Source of the DNA: Vanilla planifolia
Lineage: Eukaryota; Streptophyta; Magnoliopsida; Asparagales; Orchidaceae
NCBI GenBank assembly: GCA_023846275.1
Contig: CM043877.1
Coordinates: 14,243,107 to 14,307,106, forward strand
Reading direction: 5' to 3'
Length of the DNA stretch: 64,000 bases
The notes under the pieces were generated by a model. It made no database searches. It was not told where the DNA came from and was given only the letters and a program-made list of their open reading frames with translations. Positions 1-12,594 of this stretch are shown here, one piece after another. Numbering within the stretch: position 1 is the first letter of the stretch; each line of letters opens with the position of its first letter. Both the position numbers and the translations under genes were made by a program.

Positions 1-411
1 AGGAAGTTCATACCCAACACTAAGAAAGTTAAGGAAATGATGATAACTTTCATTTTGGCTACTAATAGTTGAGGAAGAAAAGTGTGGATCTAACACCCTA
101 GTTGTCCCTACAAAAAAAGCAATGTCCTTTTGCATTTTAGGCTATAAAAATCCTTGTCGTATGGTCTTCATCATAGGAATGTGACTTAAGCAATGATCGC
201 CACACTCACTTGAATGAATTAACTCCTTAATGTCCTAAACTTTGGAGGAAAGAAGTCATTTAAGTAGGGGCTTGAAATAAGATTTTGATAAAGTTGCCAT
301 TCAATCGAGATGTACTGCTAAGCTTGGTTCTTGAACTTCCTAGCTAGAAAATTATAAAAGGTAGGACTCCTAACGTGAGATAAGCTTCCAAAGAGTTGAC
401 TCAACAAGGTG
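1..411. other. Left flank of solo LTR 412-2606; no gene seen
   Basis: AT-rich sequence without a convincing reading frame. It is separated from the Gypsy remnant at 2612-5300 only by the LTR insertion, because the 5-bp duplication AGGTG at 407-411 recurs at 2607-2611. It was therefore contiguous with that remnant before the insertion and probably belongs to the same old element. I could not recognise a protein domain in it. Confidence 0.4.
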
Positions 412-942
412 TGTTACACCATTGTGTTTGATGAGTCAAGCATAAATGCTTATATTTCATATGAGCTTGCTTTAAATAAAATTGTTAATATTTAATTAAG
501 TAAAGCCATGAACTTTAAATGTCTAAAATAGTGGTCTTCAAGGCTCTTGGAGTTATGGTAAGCTTCAAGAAAATTGAAGACATGCACTAAGTTTTCATAC
601 TTGATTTTCTTTTTATTTTTTTTAAATTTGATATGTCCAAATTTTAAAAGGATGTGTCACACTAGTAGTATTAATATTTAAAAATATTATAAATGAAATA
701 ATGATTGAATTTTGATTTTTGGACCAAGCATTATTGACGAAAAATATAGACATTGGTATTTGATTTTTTAAAATTATTTAAGAATTATTTTTCATGAATT
801 TCTTTTCATAATCATTTAAAAAACTTATAATATTATGATAATATAAAATTATTTTAGTATACTTATATTAAATATTTTGGTTCAAAAATTCTCACAATAC
901 ACCTTAAAACAATGTTACTCTCGAGAATTTTCATTGTAGCAT

Positions 943-1267
943 TAGGCGGGTCGACCCGACCTGACCACTGGCCCGTCTCGGATTTTAAAAAATAAAAAAT
1001 ATATATAAATATAAAAAAAATGGTCGATTGGACTGACCCGGAGGGAGAGCCCATAGTCCAAAGGAATTCAGACCGCAAGCAACGACGAAAGGAGCACGAC
1101 AAATTCAGGCCGCAGGCGACGGTGACCGAAACCCGACGAATTCAGCCCGTAGGCAACGATAAACGGAACAGTGCAAGATCAAGTCAAATTGACCAAGTGA
1201 TGAAATCCTGGTCAAGGAAGGGGGGAGCCGACCCGACCCGACCCCTGGCCTGTCCCGGATTTTAAAA

Positions 1268-1327
<60 letters not shown>

Positions 1328-1546
1328 GTGGACTGGACTAACCCGGAAGGAGAGCCCATAGTCCACAGGAATTCAGGCTGCAAGCAACGACGAAAGGAGC
1401 ACGACAAATTCAGGCCGCAGGCGACGGTGAACAGAACCCGACGAATTCAGAATTCAGCCCATAAGCAACGCTAAACGGAACAGTGCAAGATCAAGTCAAC
1501 CTGTCCAAGTGATGAAATCCTGGTCAAGGAAGGGGGGAGCCAACCC
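943..1546 (-). repeat. Two-unit imperfect tandem repeat (about 300 bp unit) inside solo LTR copy 1
   Basis: Two units of roughly 290-315 bp, each beginning with a run of GACCCGACC-type sequence and the block GGATTTTAAAAAATAA. Each then has an AT-rich stretch, the block GACTGACCCGGAGGGAGAGC (or a variant) and a GC-rich part ending AAGGGGGGAGCC. They are clearly homologous but differ by substitutions, and the second contains the expanded (TA)n tract. They explain the repeated minus-strand open frames here, which are not genes. Confidence 0.8.
1272..1324. repeat. (TA)n microsatellite
   Basis: About 26 uninterrupted TA dinucleotides within the AT-rich part of the LTR tandem repeat. The matching place in the other unit (near 998-1020) has only short TA runs, so the tract expanded after the duplication. 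Confidence 0.95.
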
Positions 1547-1579
1547 CAAAACGGCTCGAGCACAATAGGAAGAAAATTC

Positions 1580-1623
1580 CTTATAAAGCACAATGGAATT
1601 GAAGTTTGGGCAATGTGGGACTA
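1580..1623 (-). promoter_or_regulatory. Predicted LTR promoter: conserved CCACATTG box and TATA box
   Basis: On the minus strand the box TAGTCCCACATTG (1623-1611) is followed about 35 bases later by CTTTATAAGG (around 1588-1580). The same pair, at 35-38 base spacing, recurs in the related LTRs at 25.6, 35.2 and 61.8 kb. Conservation across copies that otherwise differ much suggests the core promoter of the LTR. Activity is inferred, not shown. Confidence 0.6.
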
Positions 1624-2611
1624 AAATCCAACCTAATTATCAAAGAAATCGGAAGGGCAAGTGCTATAAGACGGCTGAGATTATTCAGCGTAATCGAACC
1701 CAGGCTGTACAGATACGCCCAAGACGCGTAACTAGTAAGCTATCTGTTTTAATTTAGAATTATAACTGCACAGATTATCCTAGTACATACAGGGTAGCAT
1801 GCGTGCAATCCAAATGCTCAGATCAAGCCCGCCCGAACGGGATTAATCTCGAACGATAAATTCAAGTTCAATCTGTGTCATCCGTGTTTGGGCCCGAATC
1901 GAACGATAGTTGCTTTTCGTCTATTATCCAAACGGCTAGTTGATTTTAAGAGTCGTTGAGAGTGATTTTAGAGCTCAAATTTAAGCTCTATAAATAGGGA
2001 ATAATGAAGAACTTCTAGAGGTGACATTTACTAAGATCCCAAAGGTTTCAAATCATGATTTCGAGCAACATCAAGTGAATACGGTGCTTCTAATTTCATA
2101 AAGAGAAAGTGGTAAGAAGGATTCTAAAATTAGAGGATTTTGCTTCAACAATCTTTCAATCTCTATTCCTTCATTTTTCGATCTTGTGTGTCTTCTATTT
2201 CTTTTAAAGTTATTTTAAGTTTTTTCAATTTTTGTATTTTTTTCTTTGGGGTAAGGGGCATTCCAGTATTGTGCAAAAGCCCAGGGTTTGAGTTGAGCCC
2301 GAAAAAACTCAAGTAGGTTCGAGATTAGCCGTAGGTAAAATCCCAAGTAGGTTTTAGGTGAACCGTACGAAAAATCTCATTTGTAATTTGGTATTTTTAG
2401 TGTTGTTTTTCCTAACATCGGTTGGGGGTGGATGTAGGCTTAATTTTGAGTCGAACCACCTTAAAAATCTTTTGTGTTATATTTCTTCTTATTCGCACTT
2501 AAAAGATTTAATTTTTACTTGAAACTGAAAATCAAAAGAAAATTTTATTTACCACAATTCACCCCTCCCCCCTCTTGTTGGATTTTCTTAAGCACAAAGA
2601 ACTTCAAGGTG

Positions 2612-5300
2612 GCCTTTCAAGACGAAGAATTAAGGAATTCAAAGACTCAATACACTGTATCTCATTAGTAGGAAAGTATTCTTAAGGATATCTACTTTTA
2701 TCTAAAGGATCTATTTCTTGATTTTGTTATCATTTGTTTGAACTTTTGAAGGAAAGATTAAACCAAATCTCTTGTAACCTTTGAGAATTGAATCCATAGT
2801 CTTGAATAAGTTAGTGTCTTGGCTAATAACTAGTTAAGAGCTATTGAAGACTATCAGGTATTTGACTTATAACCCCAATGAAAACTTTCGACCAACAATC
2901 AAAGCTTCGTGCTTAGTTTGGCTGTTGGTGATGGGAAAGGTTATTTAAATACCTCCTTTTACCATAACTTGTTATGGGCTCAGTAAGATAATGTTAATGT
3001 CCCATGACTCTTGCCTCAAGACACCATTTAGGTAAAGTAGCGAGAAACTAGTTGGCTCAGGTTCAATTTTAAAGACGCTTCACTCTATTATGAAGTTAAC
3101 GAGAACTTAGGATTTGAGAGAGGAGCATGCTATAAAGATTAATTCAAACTTATTGAGACTTGTTGAGCTTAATTAGCTACTTTTGTAGACTTATTGAGAC
3201 CTTTGTCAACTGAAGGTACACTTTAAAGTTTTATCAGTGATAATATTGATGGTATGAGCTTGAAATATTGGAATAGAAGTCATGCTAACATGAGTAGAGC
3301 TAGAGCTAGCTTCTTGAATGGGTACAATGCTTTAGAACCTTTTAAAGTATGAGAAATATAATAAACTGAACATTGAATACTGCTGTCTTCTAGAATAAGA
3401 ACCAAGCTAATAGCTAAGCTCAAGGTTGCAAAATAGATGAGCATGAGTTCCCTTAGGATTGGATTTCTCAAGATAAGAGATTAAGATAAATAAGCTTTAT
3501 GCTTTTGGAAAGTTTTCTTGTAATCATTTATCCAATAAAACTTGAATTTAATGGTTGACTTACTCAACTAGCTAAATGTTAGATATCTTGATGGGTCATT
3601 AAAGAAGGCAAGTTCACTAAATCTTTCACCTTGTTCGGATTTTCTTAAAGCCATTCTCTTGATGCCAAGAAATCAGGAAACTTGCCAAAAGAGGTGCCGA
3701 AGGAGCACTTTAAGGTTCATCCTTATAATGAACTTCTTTTAGGTCTCAAAAAACTCTTTTAGTTCCTTTAAGTGAACCTTGAAAGTCTTGCTTTTAACCA
3801 AGAGATTGTCTGTATTAGTCTTGATATTTTTACCACATTTGGTTTTGAAAGATGGTGTTGATCATTCATTGGTAGAAAATTCTAGTATTTTTTAGCCCAA
3901 AAGATATACTTTTGTTTCAAAATGTGTCAAAATCTATTATAAAAGAAGTCTTTTCTACATCTTTTTTGGCTTTCATGATTGATGATATTTGGAGAATGCA
4001 TCCAATAAACTGAAGCAATTATATTCGATGACTAAATCCATGAGATCATCCATTTGAGGAACAGAGTAGGAGTCTTCTAGACTAGCACAGTTAAGATCCA
4101 AGTAATCAACACAAGTGCTACTTTTTATTACCCTTGCAGAGAACTAAGTTAGTGAGCCACTCTAGGTGTGACAATGGGTGAATAAACTTCGGTTCTAGCA
4201 AGTTGGAAACCTATTACTTAACTGCAACTTGCATATTTGCACCAAAATCTTGCTTTTCTACAATGCAACTAGGAGCTCCAAGTTTTCATTAAGGAATTGT
4301 TTCGAGGTCGAGTAGTCAATGCCAGCATATGAAAAGGCATCCTAGCAAAGATATCGAAGTACTTAACTAAAGAATTTAGGGTGGTGACACTTTCTTCCTC
4401 AAGACCCAAAAAGATATTTACATTTTTAGAGTTCTCAAATGCATCAAGTGGAAAAGTGAAACAAGGTAAGATAATGTTCATTGAGGCCTTGTATAAAAGT
4501 TAAATTGTCAAGGATCCATGCTCGAGAGATCTCTTCATAGTGTTTAGGTATTATCACCTAGATTGCAGAAAATCCTCTTGTATTTGCACGACACCTGTCG
4601 GAGAGTTGAAGCACACACAGGTGAGGTGTTGAGGCTACCATCTCAAAACTATGCATCATTGATTATCACAAAATGGCATTATAAGAGGGAGAAACAACTA
4701 CATTGGGGGCAAGATAATAGTAACTTTAAGTTTCTTCATGTCCCACGAGAAGCCTTGGATTGAACTTGCATTCCTATAGAAAGTGAGATTCCTTATCAAG
4801 ATAATAAGGTTATCCTGAAAAGGTGATGTGAGGTAGAGTCTATAGTGTCTTGACACCAAGTTGAGAGTTAAAAGGGACAATTGAATGAAAGCTAGCAATA
4901 TTACACTGTAAGGCAATGAAAAAGTACCAATGGGACAAAGCTATGGGTAGATATGTAGTGTAGGATTCGTGGAAGTGAAGGTGAGATGATGAGGTTCTGG
5001 TGTGGCATAAGTGGCCTTAAGAGCCTCTTGACCAAATGGGAAAGAGCCATTGTGTTGGCTTATTTGGTGGAGCGACCAGATCAATATTTAGTTGCTCTAT
5101 TAACAAAGTAGGAAGAGTAGAGAGTACCTTTGTGAAGCACTTTATTTATTGCTATAATTGATGAAGAGGGTTACTAGATGGGAGGGTTCGAAGGCTTCAC
5201 ACGGTTGATGTTGTAGAGATGCATTGTTTTTTTGTTAGACATGGGGATCAAGAGGTTTGTCCACAGAGAATAGAGTTCTACCTTTTTCAATTTCTATTTC
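2612..5300 (-). pseudogene. Ty3/Gypsy-type pol remnant with reverse transcriptase region
   Basis: On the minus strand, 4120-3970 translates to CVDYLDLNCAS, then VPQMDDLMD and LLDAFSKYHQS, in one frame. This follows the order of the conserved N-terminal reverse transcriptase blocks of plant Ty3/Gypsy elements. Upstream, 4481-4269 gives a frame with IFLGLEEESVTTLNSLVKYF and DIFARMPF, matching the segment that normally precedes the RT palm. Many stops and frameshifts interrupt it, and the catalytic YVDD block was not found in frame. The outer limits are approximate. It would have copied retroelement RNA; it is dead here. Solo LTR 412-2606 inserted into it later. Confidence 0.7.
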
Positions 5301-7560
5301 AATTTTTCTACTCGTTCCAATGAACAACACCAAAAAAAGTTAATGTGAAAATTAATTGAAAGAATTTTACAAAAGCTTAATTTAAAAATTTAGTGGATGG
5401 GATTATAGAATAAGGAGAGGAAATGAATTGGATCAGCACAAATTGATGACAACTAAGGAAAGATAGGAAAATAGAATGAAACTAAAACCATAGGATCATT
5501 CTTATAGTATAGTGTATTCCATCAATTTTAATATCACTTGCCCTTTAAAACACAATTATAAATTTCAAAAAAAAAAAGATTAATGCTAACAAAACTATAT
5601 AAAAAAGTGGCACAAGTTTGTGCCATGGGGATAAGTTTAGAATGAGTAAGCATGATAGAGAATAGACATAACACTAATTGAAGATAATAAAAATTGACTT
5701 AGATAATATGAATATATTAAAATAATAGATCTTAAAAAAATTATTATTGAATAAAGTATAATAGTATCAAAATATTCATCTACCCACACTTAGCAGAAAT
5801 ATTACTTGTTATTAATATTATTATTAATAACTCAAAACAAGACCTTTAAGAATATGTGAGAAAGTAAAACTCAAAATTATTCTAAAAATTTAAAAAATAT
5901 TTACAAGATTATCTCATCAACATCTACAAAATAAGTCTTCTTGAATATATTTTGTGTTATAAGTACAAAATGTGCATATGTATTAAAAACCTTTATTTTT
6001 GAGGTGTTTTGAGAACCAAAACACAAACTAGGCATTCAATTTACTCCAAAAGAAAAAAAAAGATAATTTTCTTTAACAAGCAAGTTATTGCCACTATAAG
6101 CGTTAGCTATCCAACTAACATGGCTTAAAATGGTAGCACATTAGAAATGGATGAACTATGCCTTTGATCCATATTGCATTTAAACCAAGTTGAACAACAA
6201 ATTCCATCAACATAGAAAGCATTCAATTCAAACTTTTAAACAATATTTAATAATAGAACAATTTATGCAAATAATAATAATAGAGCAATCTTTAAAATGC
6301 ATTCTTTTGTACATTCTGAATTCAGATGTGACACGCATGCCATGCATAATCCCATGTCGTAACAGACTAAATATATTAAACCAATTGAGAACATATATAC
6401 AAGAACATATATCAACTACCTACCAATCTAAATAAGTAGGTGATACATTTCATTTAAAAGATAAATTTAATGTATCAGCATTTAGGAGAAGAAAAGTAGC
6501 AAATCATTACTCTAATTTATTAACTACAATTACTATTATTTGTGTACAAGTTTATGAGCTTGCTTTCACATTGTGGAAAATGTCTTATGGTCACAATTTT
6601 GGCATTGGACATTCTTAAAATAAATACTATCAACTTGGGTGAATTAAAGAATAAATAAATATTTATCAGCCTTCTAGTCTTCTTCTGCTTTCAAAACCTA
6701 TCTAAAAAAGGCCTCCTAGTTAAGAATATCTGAATAGGATAAACACACCTCTGTGGATACCTTTGCATTGAATTAGAATTAGGCTCTAGAATGTGTATTA
6801 ATCTAAAGGGAGATTTTACAATTAAAAAGACTATTTTCTTCAAATACTTGAATTCTCAATTTGTGATAATGATAAAATCTTGGTGCATACAGTGTATTTG
6901 TTAATGTTGTTAACATACTCTCCCTATAAATCAAGCTTATCATCTCTACTAGCTTTATGAAAAAAACATAGATGTTTTACTTAATATAAAAGTTTTATAA
7001 ATTCTAAATGCTTGCCAATTGACGTGCACATTAAAATGACTAAAATTATGCATGAGTATTGCAACTATAAACCTCTAGAATTGGTACTTGAAGAAAAGAT
7101 TCAACAACAACTATCATAGCATTGACAAAATCATCATCTCCTATTCTTATAGCTGTAAACCCTCTAACAGTAGGATACGAGTTGACCTAAAAAACCTATA
7201 AGGTTGAAGAGGAAGCAACAAGTCTTTAGTATCCATATATTAAAAGTTCACATCAATGTTGACCATAGGCCATGACAAGAAACATGTCCATAAATCTAAA
7301 ATCAAGGATGTTTTAAACTAATTAAGTGTTGGTAATTGAACAAAACCAACATTAGAGCTATCAAGACAAGGCTGAAAGGGCATCACAATGCTGTGAAAAT
7401 GTAGCATGCATAAGGCCAGGTCAAACAAAATAATTTATTATACAAAGAACTGCCATGCATCTTGTAAGAGAATGTTTTCACAAACCATATATTTGCTCAC
7501 CAAGTTGTAAGACAACAATATTCATAATTATGTCAAGACTCTATTTTGCATGTCCAAGTA
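5301..7560. other. AT-rich DNA, nothing recognised
   Basis: No open frame with recognisable similarity. Short frames such as 6190-6435 are low-complexity and AT-driven. No terminal repeats or target duplications were found by eye. Confidence 0.5.
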
Positions 7561-7562
7561 AA

Positions 7563-7870
7563 ACAATAACAATAACAAACCTTAATTCCACTAATTAGGG
7601 TCAACTACATTTATCCTCTTATGCTTTGATAAACCTTCCTTAATATTCAAGCAGGTGAAGTCATTTACAATTGTCTCATGTCATAAGTTTTGTTTTTCTT
7701 GTTTGCAGGAGAAAATTCCAATATCTAATCTCTCTTAAGCTCATCCTCAATCAATGCTCACTAGCATTATCTCTTATGCACTAACTTCTAATCATATTCA
7801 TTCAAATATAATCACTCATCCAACTCAACATCATCTCTAAAATACATAATATATTTAAACTTTAAAAACC
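7563..7870 (-). mobile_element. Possible SINE or RTE-type LINE 3' end
   Basis: Read on the minus strand, the segment ends with GTAGTTGACCCTAATTAGTG, then GAATTAAGGTTTG, then the short tail GTTATTGTTATTGTT (7563-7610). A G-rich terminal block followed by a TTG/TTA-type tail resembles the shared 3' ends of plant Au-type SINEs and RTE LINEs. The body to about 7870 is AT-rich and I could not recognise the 5' part, so only the tail is supported. Confidence 0.4.
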
Positions 7871-7994
7871 AATACTTAATATAATATAACATTATTAACC
7901 CTACTATCAATCTATAAAGAATTTATATAGCATTTAGTGCAAGAACTAAGAATAAAGATAAAATATACACCAAAGAAAACTAGAAATTCTTGTT

Positions 7995-9406
7995 TCTCTA
8001 ATAACAGTTCAAATTTGGAATTCATGTCTTCCAAGAACAAAGATAGGATTAAACGAGGGGGAAAAAGAGGAATATGCCAAAGTGAACATAACCTAGAATT
8101 GACTAATATACAAGACATCTAAAGAAAGACCAAGATCCAAAGTTCAAATTTAAAATAGTACCATTTCAATTCATTTTATAGATAAACTAATCAAGATGAC
8201 TCCAATTTGTGATGCTAAGCTCCACACAACAAACACCATGTAAATGATAATTATTTTTAGTAAAATAGAAGTTTCAAAAACAATTACAAGCTCTTACTTC
8301 CATATATTTATGAGTTGATTTGGTAAGAGGTTGTCAGATAGGAGAAAAAAACATTATTTTGTAAGCCTTTTAATGGGCTAGGTTCAAGTTTGTCTCTTCA
8401 AGGTTAGAATTTGATTAATTTATTTTTGGATTGAATTAGAAATCAGGTTTGGTCAATTTTTACCAAGATCTCGTCTGTAACTTGCAATTGATATTACGTG
8501 GCTTTACTTTAAGATAAAAAAGAAAATTAAAAATAATAAGTATATAGATATTAAATTTATTTTTGTTCAAAAATTCAATTACTTGCTTATTAGTTATAAT
8601 TGGGATAAACAAACACAACTGATGTTTAACAAATGATATTCTATAGTAGTTATATAATTATTATTGTCAAGTCAAGTTGCCCTCAATCGAAAGTCAACCC
8701 ACCAAATATAAATGGGTGGGACAATCAATCAAGTCGAATTAAGTAATTAGAAAAAAATCCATTTAGGTTAGATTTCAAATCAAATTAGGCCATAATATGA
8801 TTTATTAACAATCCTAATATGTTGATCGCATCACATGGCACATAAAAATTAAAACAAATACTAATACTTTGCGAACATGATTGACAATTTATGAACATAA
8901 CTAGAAACTTGGCAAGCACAATTGGACACTCTGTTGATAGATCTAAACACTTTGCATAAATGATTGGAAGATTGGACACCTTGTAGGCATGTTTGAAAAT
9001 ATCATGAACATGACTGGATACTTCATGGACATGACTAGACACTTTGTAAACACATTTGCACATTGTGGATAAGACTAAACACTTGCATGAACACAATTAA
9101 TACATGAGGCAAGATATGAATTTATTCTCCATCTATGTCTTATCCCTCATAGCATCAAATATTTCTTCAAACTTATATCAAATGCCCATCCCTTCCTCTG
9201 AGGGCAATCACACTTCCATCTTTAGTAACTAAGCCTCCTTCTCCAATATGCTTGTTATATGGTGTATCTTGATTGTAACCCAACCTACAGAGAATCACAG
9301 TAATACCAACATTTTCACTCATCTTATATGTTGGCCATATATGGAGATAGAAACATGAATATAGTATCTAAAGCCATGTTTTCTAGAATGAACACAAAGC
9401 CTATAT
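7995..9406 (-). repeat. Repeat A, copy 1, left part (inverted relative to 31450-32480 and 28990-29165)
   Basis: The reverse complement of this stretch matches 31450-32480 almost throughout, for example the block around CTTTGGATCTTGGTCTTTC and the block GGTGGGTTGACTTTCGATTG. Its right end matches 28990-29165. I do not recognise a protein. The two copies have diverged by substitutions and small indels. The repeat is split here by the solo LTR at 9407-12594. Confidence 0.85.
8868..9105 (-). repeat. Degenerate tandem repeat with a period near 21 bp
   Basis: About ten imperfect units of the type (A/G)ACATGACT(A/G)GACACTTTG(T/C)A follow each other. The near-21-base period is a multiple of three, which keeps frames open and creates a 103-residue minus-strand frame with a repeating Ser-His-Val-His pattern. 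The inverted copy at 31594-31830 has the same repeat and a 78-residue frame. The frames look like a by-product of the period, with no recognised domain. Confidence 0.6.
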
Positions 9407-10253
9407 TGTTACACCCCATTTTTCTTAGGCTGATTTTTGGCATACATTTTTTTTATAGACAGCTCAGATCGTCCCATACCAACCTGAGTAGCCTACGAAA
9501 ACATAGGATATAACACATCATTACACACCTACTTTCCTTAACAATGTGGATCCCATCTCCCGGGCACACCGTCAAATTAGGTTCATGACTCCTGAATTAA
9601 CAAATGGACTCGCGCAATGTTACTCCTACTAGACCCAATACTCCTAACCCATACCGGTAGGAGAACCGATCTAATAGAAGTCTGAATCCCCACGGTTAAG
9701 TTCCATAGTCATGTAATGACCTCACCATCAAAATAAGATACATAATATCCACAGATAAAATATGACACTCCACACACCATACCACCAAGACAATAAAATA
9801 AAACAGTGAATGAAACTACATCAAAAGAATAAGATCCAAGTCCAACAAGTGCAATATCATCCAACCAGAAACATAAGTCAGAATTACCCTCACATATTAC
9901 ATGACATAAGAATAACAGTTTTCCTAAATACATCCAATAGCATCAATCACACTAACCAAATGTCTCAGAAAATCACAGATCAGATATCCTCCACTAGCCT
10001 GCTGACCACGATCCCACCTAATCTGGGTGGCGTCAAGTCTGCCGAGCCACTGGAAAAATATAGATAATAAAGGAATGAGCTACGCCCAGTAGGAAAGACA
10101 GCTAGTAAGAAAACTCACATGCAAGAGAAGGATAATAGCAAGAGTATAGAAATACAGCATAACAATGTAGGGTGGAAAGACACTCTCAGTCCCAGACTCC
10201 AACCAACCACAGTCACCCCCAGTCACACCAGAGTAGCTCTCCTCTAGGGCTTC

Positions 10254-10540
10254 CAGGTAGCGTGCCAGTGGGACACGCCCATCTCTGCGCACGCATGGCG
10301 CCTAGGCAAAGCATGCCAGTGGGAATGCCCATCTCGAAACACGCATCACAACGCCTAGCACCCGACACCGCCGCGTCTCTCGTCAATCAATCTTCTGGAG
10401 ACTATAGACAGAACCAGTCACATAGATCTCTAGCCAACGTGAGACACCCCTACCACCCTCAGGCACGCAGGCCTACACACTTGGCTAGCCACGGCGAGTC
10501 ACCCCTGCCACTGCCACTCTCAGGCGCGCAGGCCTACACT
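10254..10540. repeat. Short imperfect tandem repeats within the 3.2-kb LTR
   Basis: TGCCAGTGGG followed by CGCCCATCTC or a near variant occurs at about 10262 and again about 53 bases on. CAGGCACGCAGGCCTACAC at about 10459 recurs about 62 bases on with one change. These look like local tandem duplications in a GC-rich part of the LTR. Confidence 0.7.
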
Positions 10541-11227
10541 CATGGACCAGAAGAGATCGACTCAGCCACCGTCCCAAGAAGTCCTCTCCTAACAATTTCC
10601 ATAGAAGCCACGCCCCTACAGTCATTGCCAAGCTTTAACTCCAAGATTTGGCAACATGTGTCCAGATACAACAAGGCGCATACCAGTCCACATGTATACT
10701 GTGGAAGCTAAGTCTGAACCGCACAGTTACCTACCACAACTATCCTAAAACATCATATAGGGTCTATAGTAGTCCGGTCCAATATGCCAATCCGTGAAAT
10801 ATGCCAACACTGAGTAAACTGACTCAATCCATGCCATTGCCATACAAGCAACACAACTGTACCAAAATTCTGACTGTTTCTGCAGCATCCATGTGTCACA
10901 CTTCCTTCCAACTAATTCAACTGTACTGAATTTATTGGTAATTTCCAACAGTCAATTTCAATTGGCTACGTGATTTCCAAAAATCACATTTTTCTCACTT
11001 CAGGAAATTTTTAAATTCCAAATTTCTTTTTTTCTGAATTTTTCATAATTTAATAAATCCCGAAAATTCAATTACCAAATTTTCCTAAATTCCAAAATCA
11101 ATTTCCTCCCTTTATCCATTTTCCGAAATTCGGAATAAATTTCCGAATTTAAAATCCGTATATCTTTTTTTCCGAAAATTCGGATTAATTTCCGAATTTA
11201 AATTTCTTCCGCTTCTCTCTCATCCGC

Positions 11228-11378
11228 GCGCCGAATCCCCTGAACCGGATCTCGCCACCGGTTCGGCCTTCGCGCTGAATCGAGTCCGCTTCTCCTCTTC
11301 CGCGCCGAATCCCCTGAACCGGATCTCGCCACCGGTTCGGGCCTTCGCGCTGAACCGAGAACCCACCGGCCGAATTAT
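11228..11378. repeat. Tandem repeat, 74-bp period, two units
   Basis: The block CCGAATCCCCTGAACCGGAT and the following GC-rich sequence occur at 11231 and again at 11305, nearly identical over about 60 bases. It lies in the most GC-rich part of the solo LTR. Confidence 0.85.
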
Positions 11379-11566
11379 AAAATCCAAATTCGGGCCGACG
11401 CTTAACATATAAATATTAATAATTAATATAATTATTCACTTAATAATCAGAATAATCCCTAATTAGCCTTAATTCATCTCCTTCCTTCGCCTGGCACCCA
11501 CGAAACCCTAGCCGACGATTCCTCCAGAAAATCCGATCCCCAATTTGATAGTTTATGAAATTAAAC

Positions 11567-11820
11567 AATTCCAGCATTTGATACCACTTTAACATGATTA
11601 AAGCACATAATCGAATCAACACATGCTTGGTAAAATTTCCCAATTCAGTGGGTATAATTTTCCTAAAACCCTAAAATGCTAAATTCAAATAATTGCATTA
11701 ATCAAATTCCAGCATTTGATATCACCTTAACATGATTAAAGCACATAATCGAATCAACACATGCTTGGTAAAATTTCCGAATTCTGTGGGTATAATTTTC
11801 CTAAAATCCAAAATTGCAAA
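11567..11820. repeat. Tandem repeat, 138-bp period, two units
   Basis: CCAGCATTTGATA starts at 11571 and again at 11709, and the following sequence through TGGGTATAATTTTCCTAAAA is nearly identical in both units. Only a handful of substitutions separate them, so this duplication is younger than most repeats here. Confidence 0.9.
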
Positions 11821-12594
11821 AGATGCAAATTAGCATTCAACTAAGTCCAATTTTTCATCCACATGCTTGTGATCATTAAGCAAAATATTCCATGCTTTTA
11901 ATTTCTACTAAATAATTAATTTAATCTGACTTTCCTACCTTTCTTCTCCGGCGACGGTGAAGCTCGCACGCGACCAATCGCCGCTCCTCGCCGAACGAAG
12001 CCGGTACCAATCGATTCTCCTCGGTCCCGCGAATCTCCAGGTACAAAAAGCCCCTTGAAACGCTGCCGGAAAGTATCGCCGTTCGCCGCGAACACCTCGT
12101 CTCCGGCCACCGCTCGAAACCTTAACAGCCGAACAGTTTCGGTTAAATACCCCGCTTAAACCGGTAATAACCCATTAAGAACCCATTAAGCGCCGGTTGA
12201 CCTTCTAATGACGCCGCTTAAACTCGATCAGCCGGTTAATCTCCCCCGCTGATCTCGTCCGTCCGATCCGCTTATCCGCGGCTTATCCAAACGCACGCGC
12301 AAACGCACTCGGCGAACCGCCCCCGCCTTCGCTGAACCGCTCCGGTCCGGTTCACGTGCGGTAACAAAACCAATTTCCGGTTTAATTTTCGAATTTCCAA
12401 AAATCCAATAAATCCAATTAAACAGGGAAATTACTTAAAAATTATCTCGGTGCTCCGAAAAATCCCCAAAAAATTTCAGAAATTCCAATAGCCTCCAATT
12501 GAGCTCCTGGCTCATCCTACTGTCGATCTGAAATCATCCAAGCCACAATTGAATTATTGAAGATTAAACATATAATATTTTACCGGGTATAACA

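Larger units (their letters stand above)
412..2606 (-). mobile_element. Solo LTR, GC-rich LTR family 1 (copy 1)
   Basis: Read on the minus strand the element starts TGAAGTTC at 2606 and ends GTAACA at 412, so it has the TG...CA ends of an LTR. It is flanked by a perfect 5-bp target duplication AGGTG (407-411 and 2607-2611). No internal retrotransposon region lies next to it, so it is a solo LTR left by LTR-LTR recombination. Its ends match the LTRs at 34279-36136 and 61173-62688: a G-rich GGGTGAATTGTG stretch about 35-50 bases in, and the terminal TGACTCATCAAACACNAGGG region. It is longer (2195 bp) than the other two (1858 and 1516 bp) because of an internal tandem duplication and a TA microsatellite. 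It inserted into an older Gypsy element. Confidence 0.9.
9407..12594. mobile_element. Solo LTR, 3.2 kb, GC-rich LTR family 2
   Basis: Begins TGTTACACCCC and ends GGGTATAACA, with a perfect 5-bp target duplication TATAT (9402-9406 and 12595-12599). The flanks, once joined, match the inverted paralog at about 28985-29010, which reads straight through with no insertion. That paralog is a preserved empty site and proves the borders. No internal region is present. The LTR is very long and carries several tandem repeats. Orientation is not settled, since either strand gives plausible LTR ends. Long frames inside (for example 10172-10711) show no recognised domain and are not called as genes. Confidence 0.93.

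Noticed and set aside
10172-10711. A 179-residue plus-strand open frame, the longest apart from gag
   Set aside because: It lies wholly inside the solo LTR 9407-12594, is Pro/Ser/His-rich because of GC-rich tandem repeats, and shows no domain. Treated as a chance frame.
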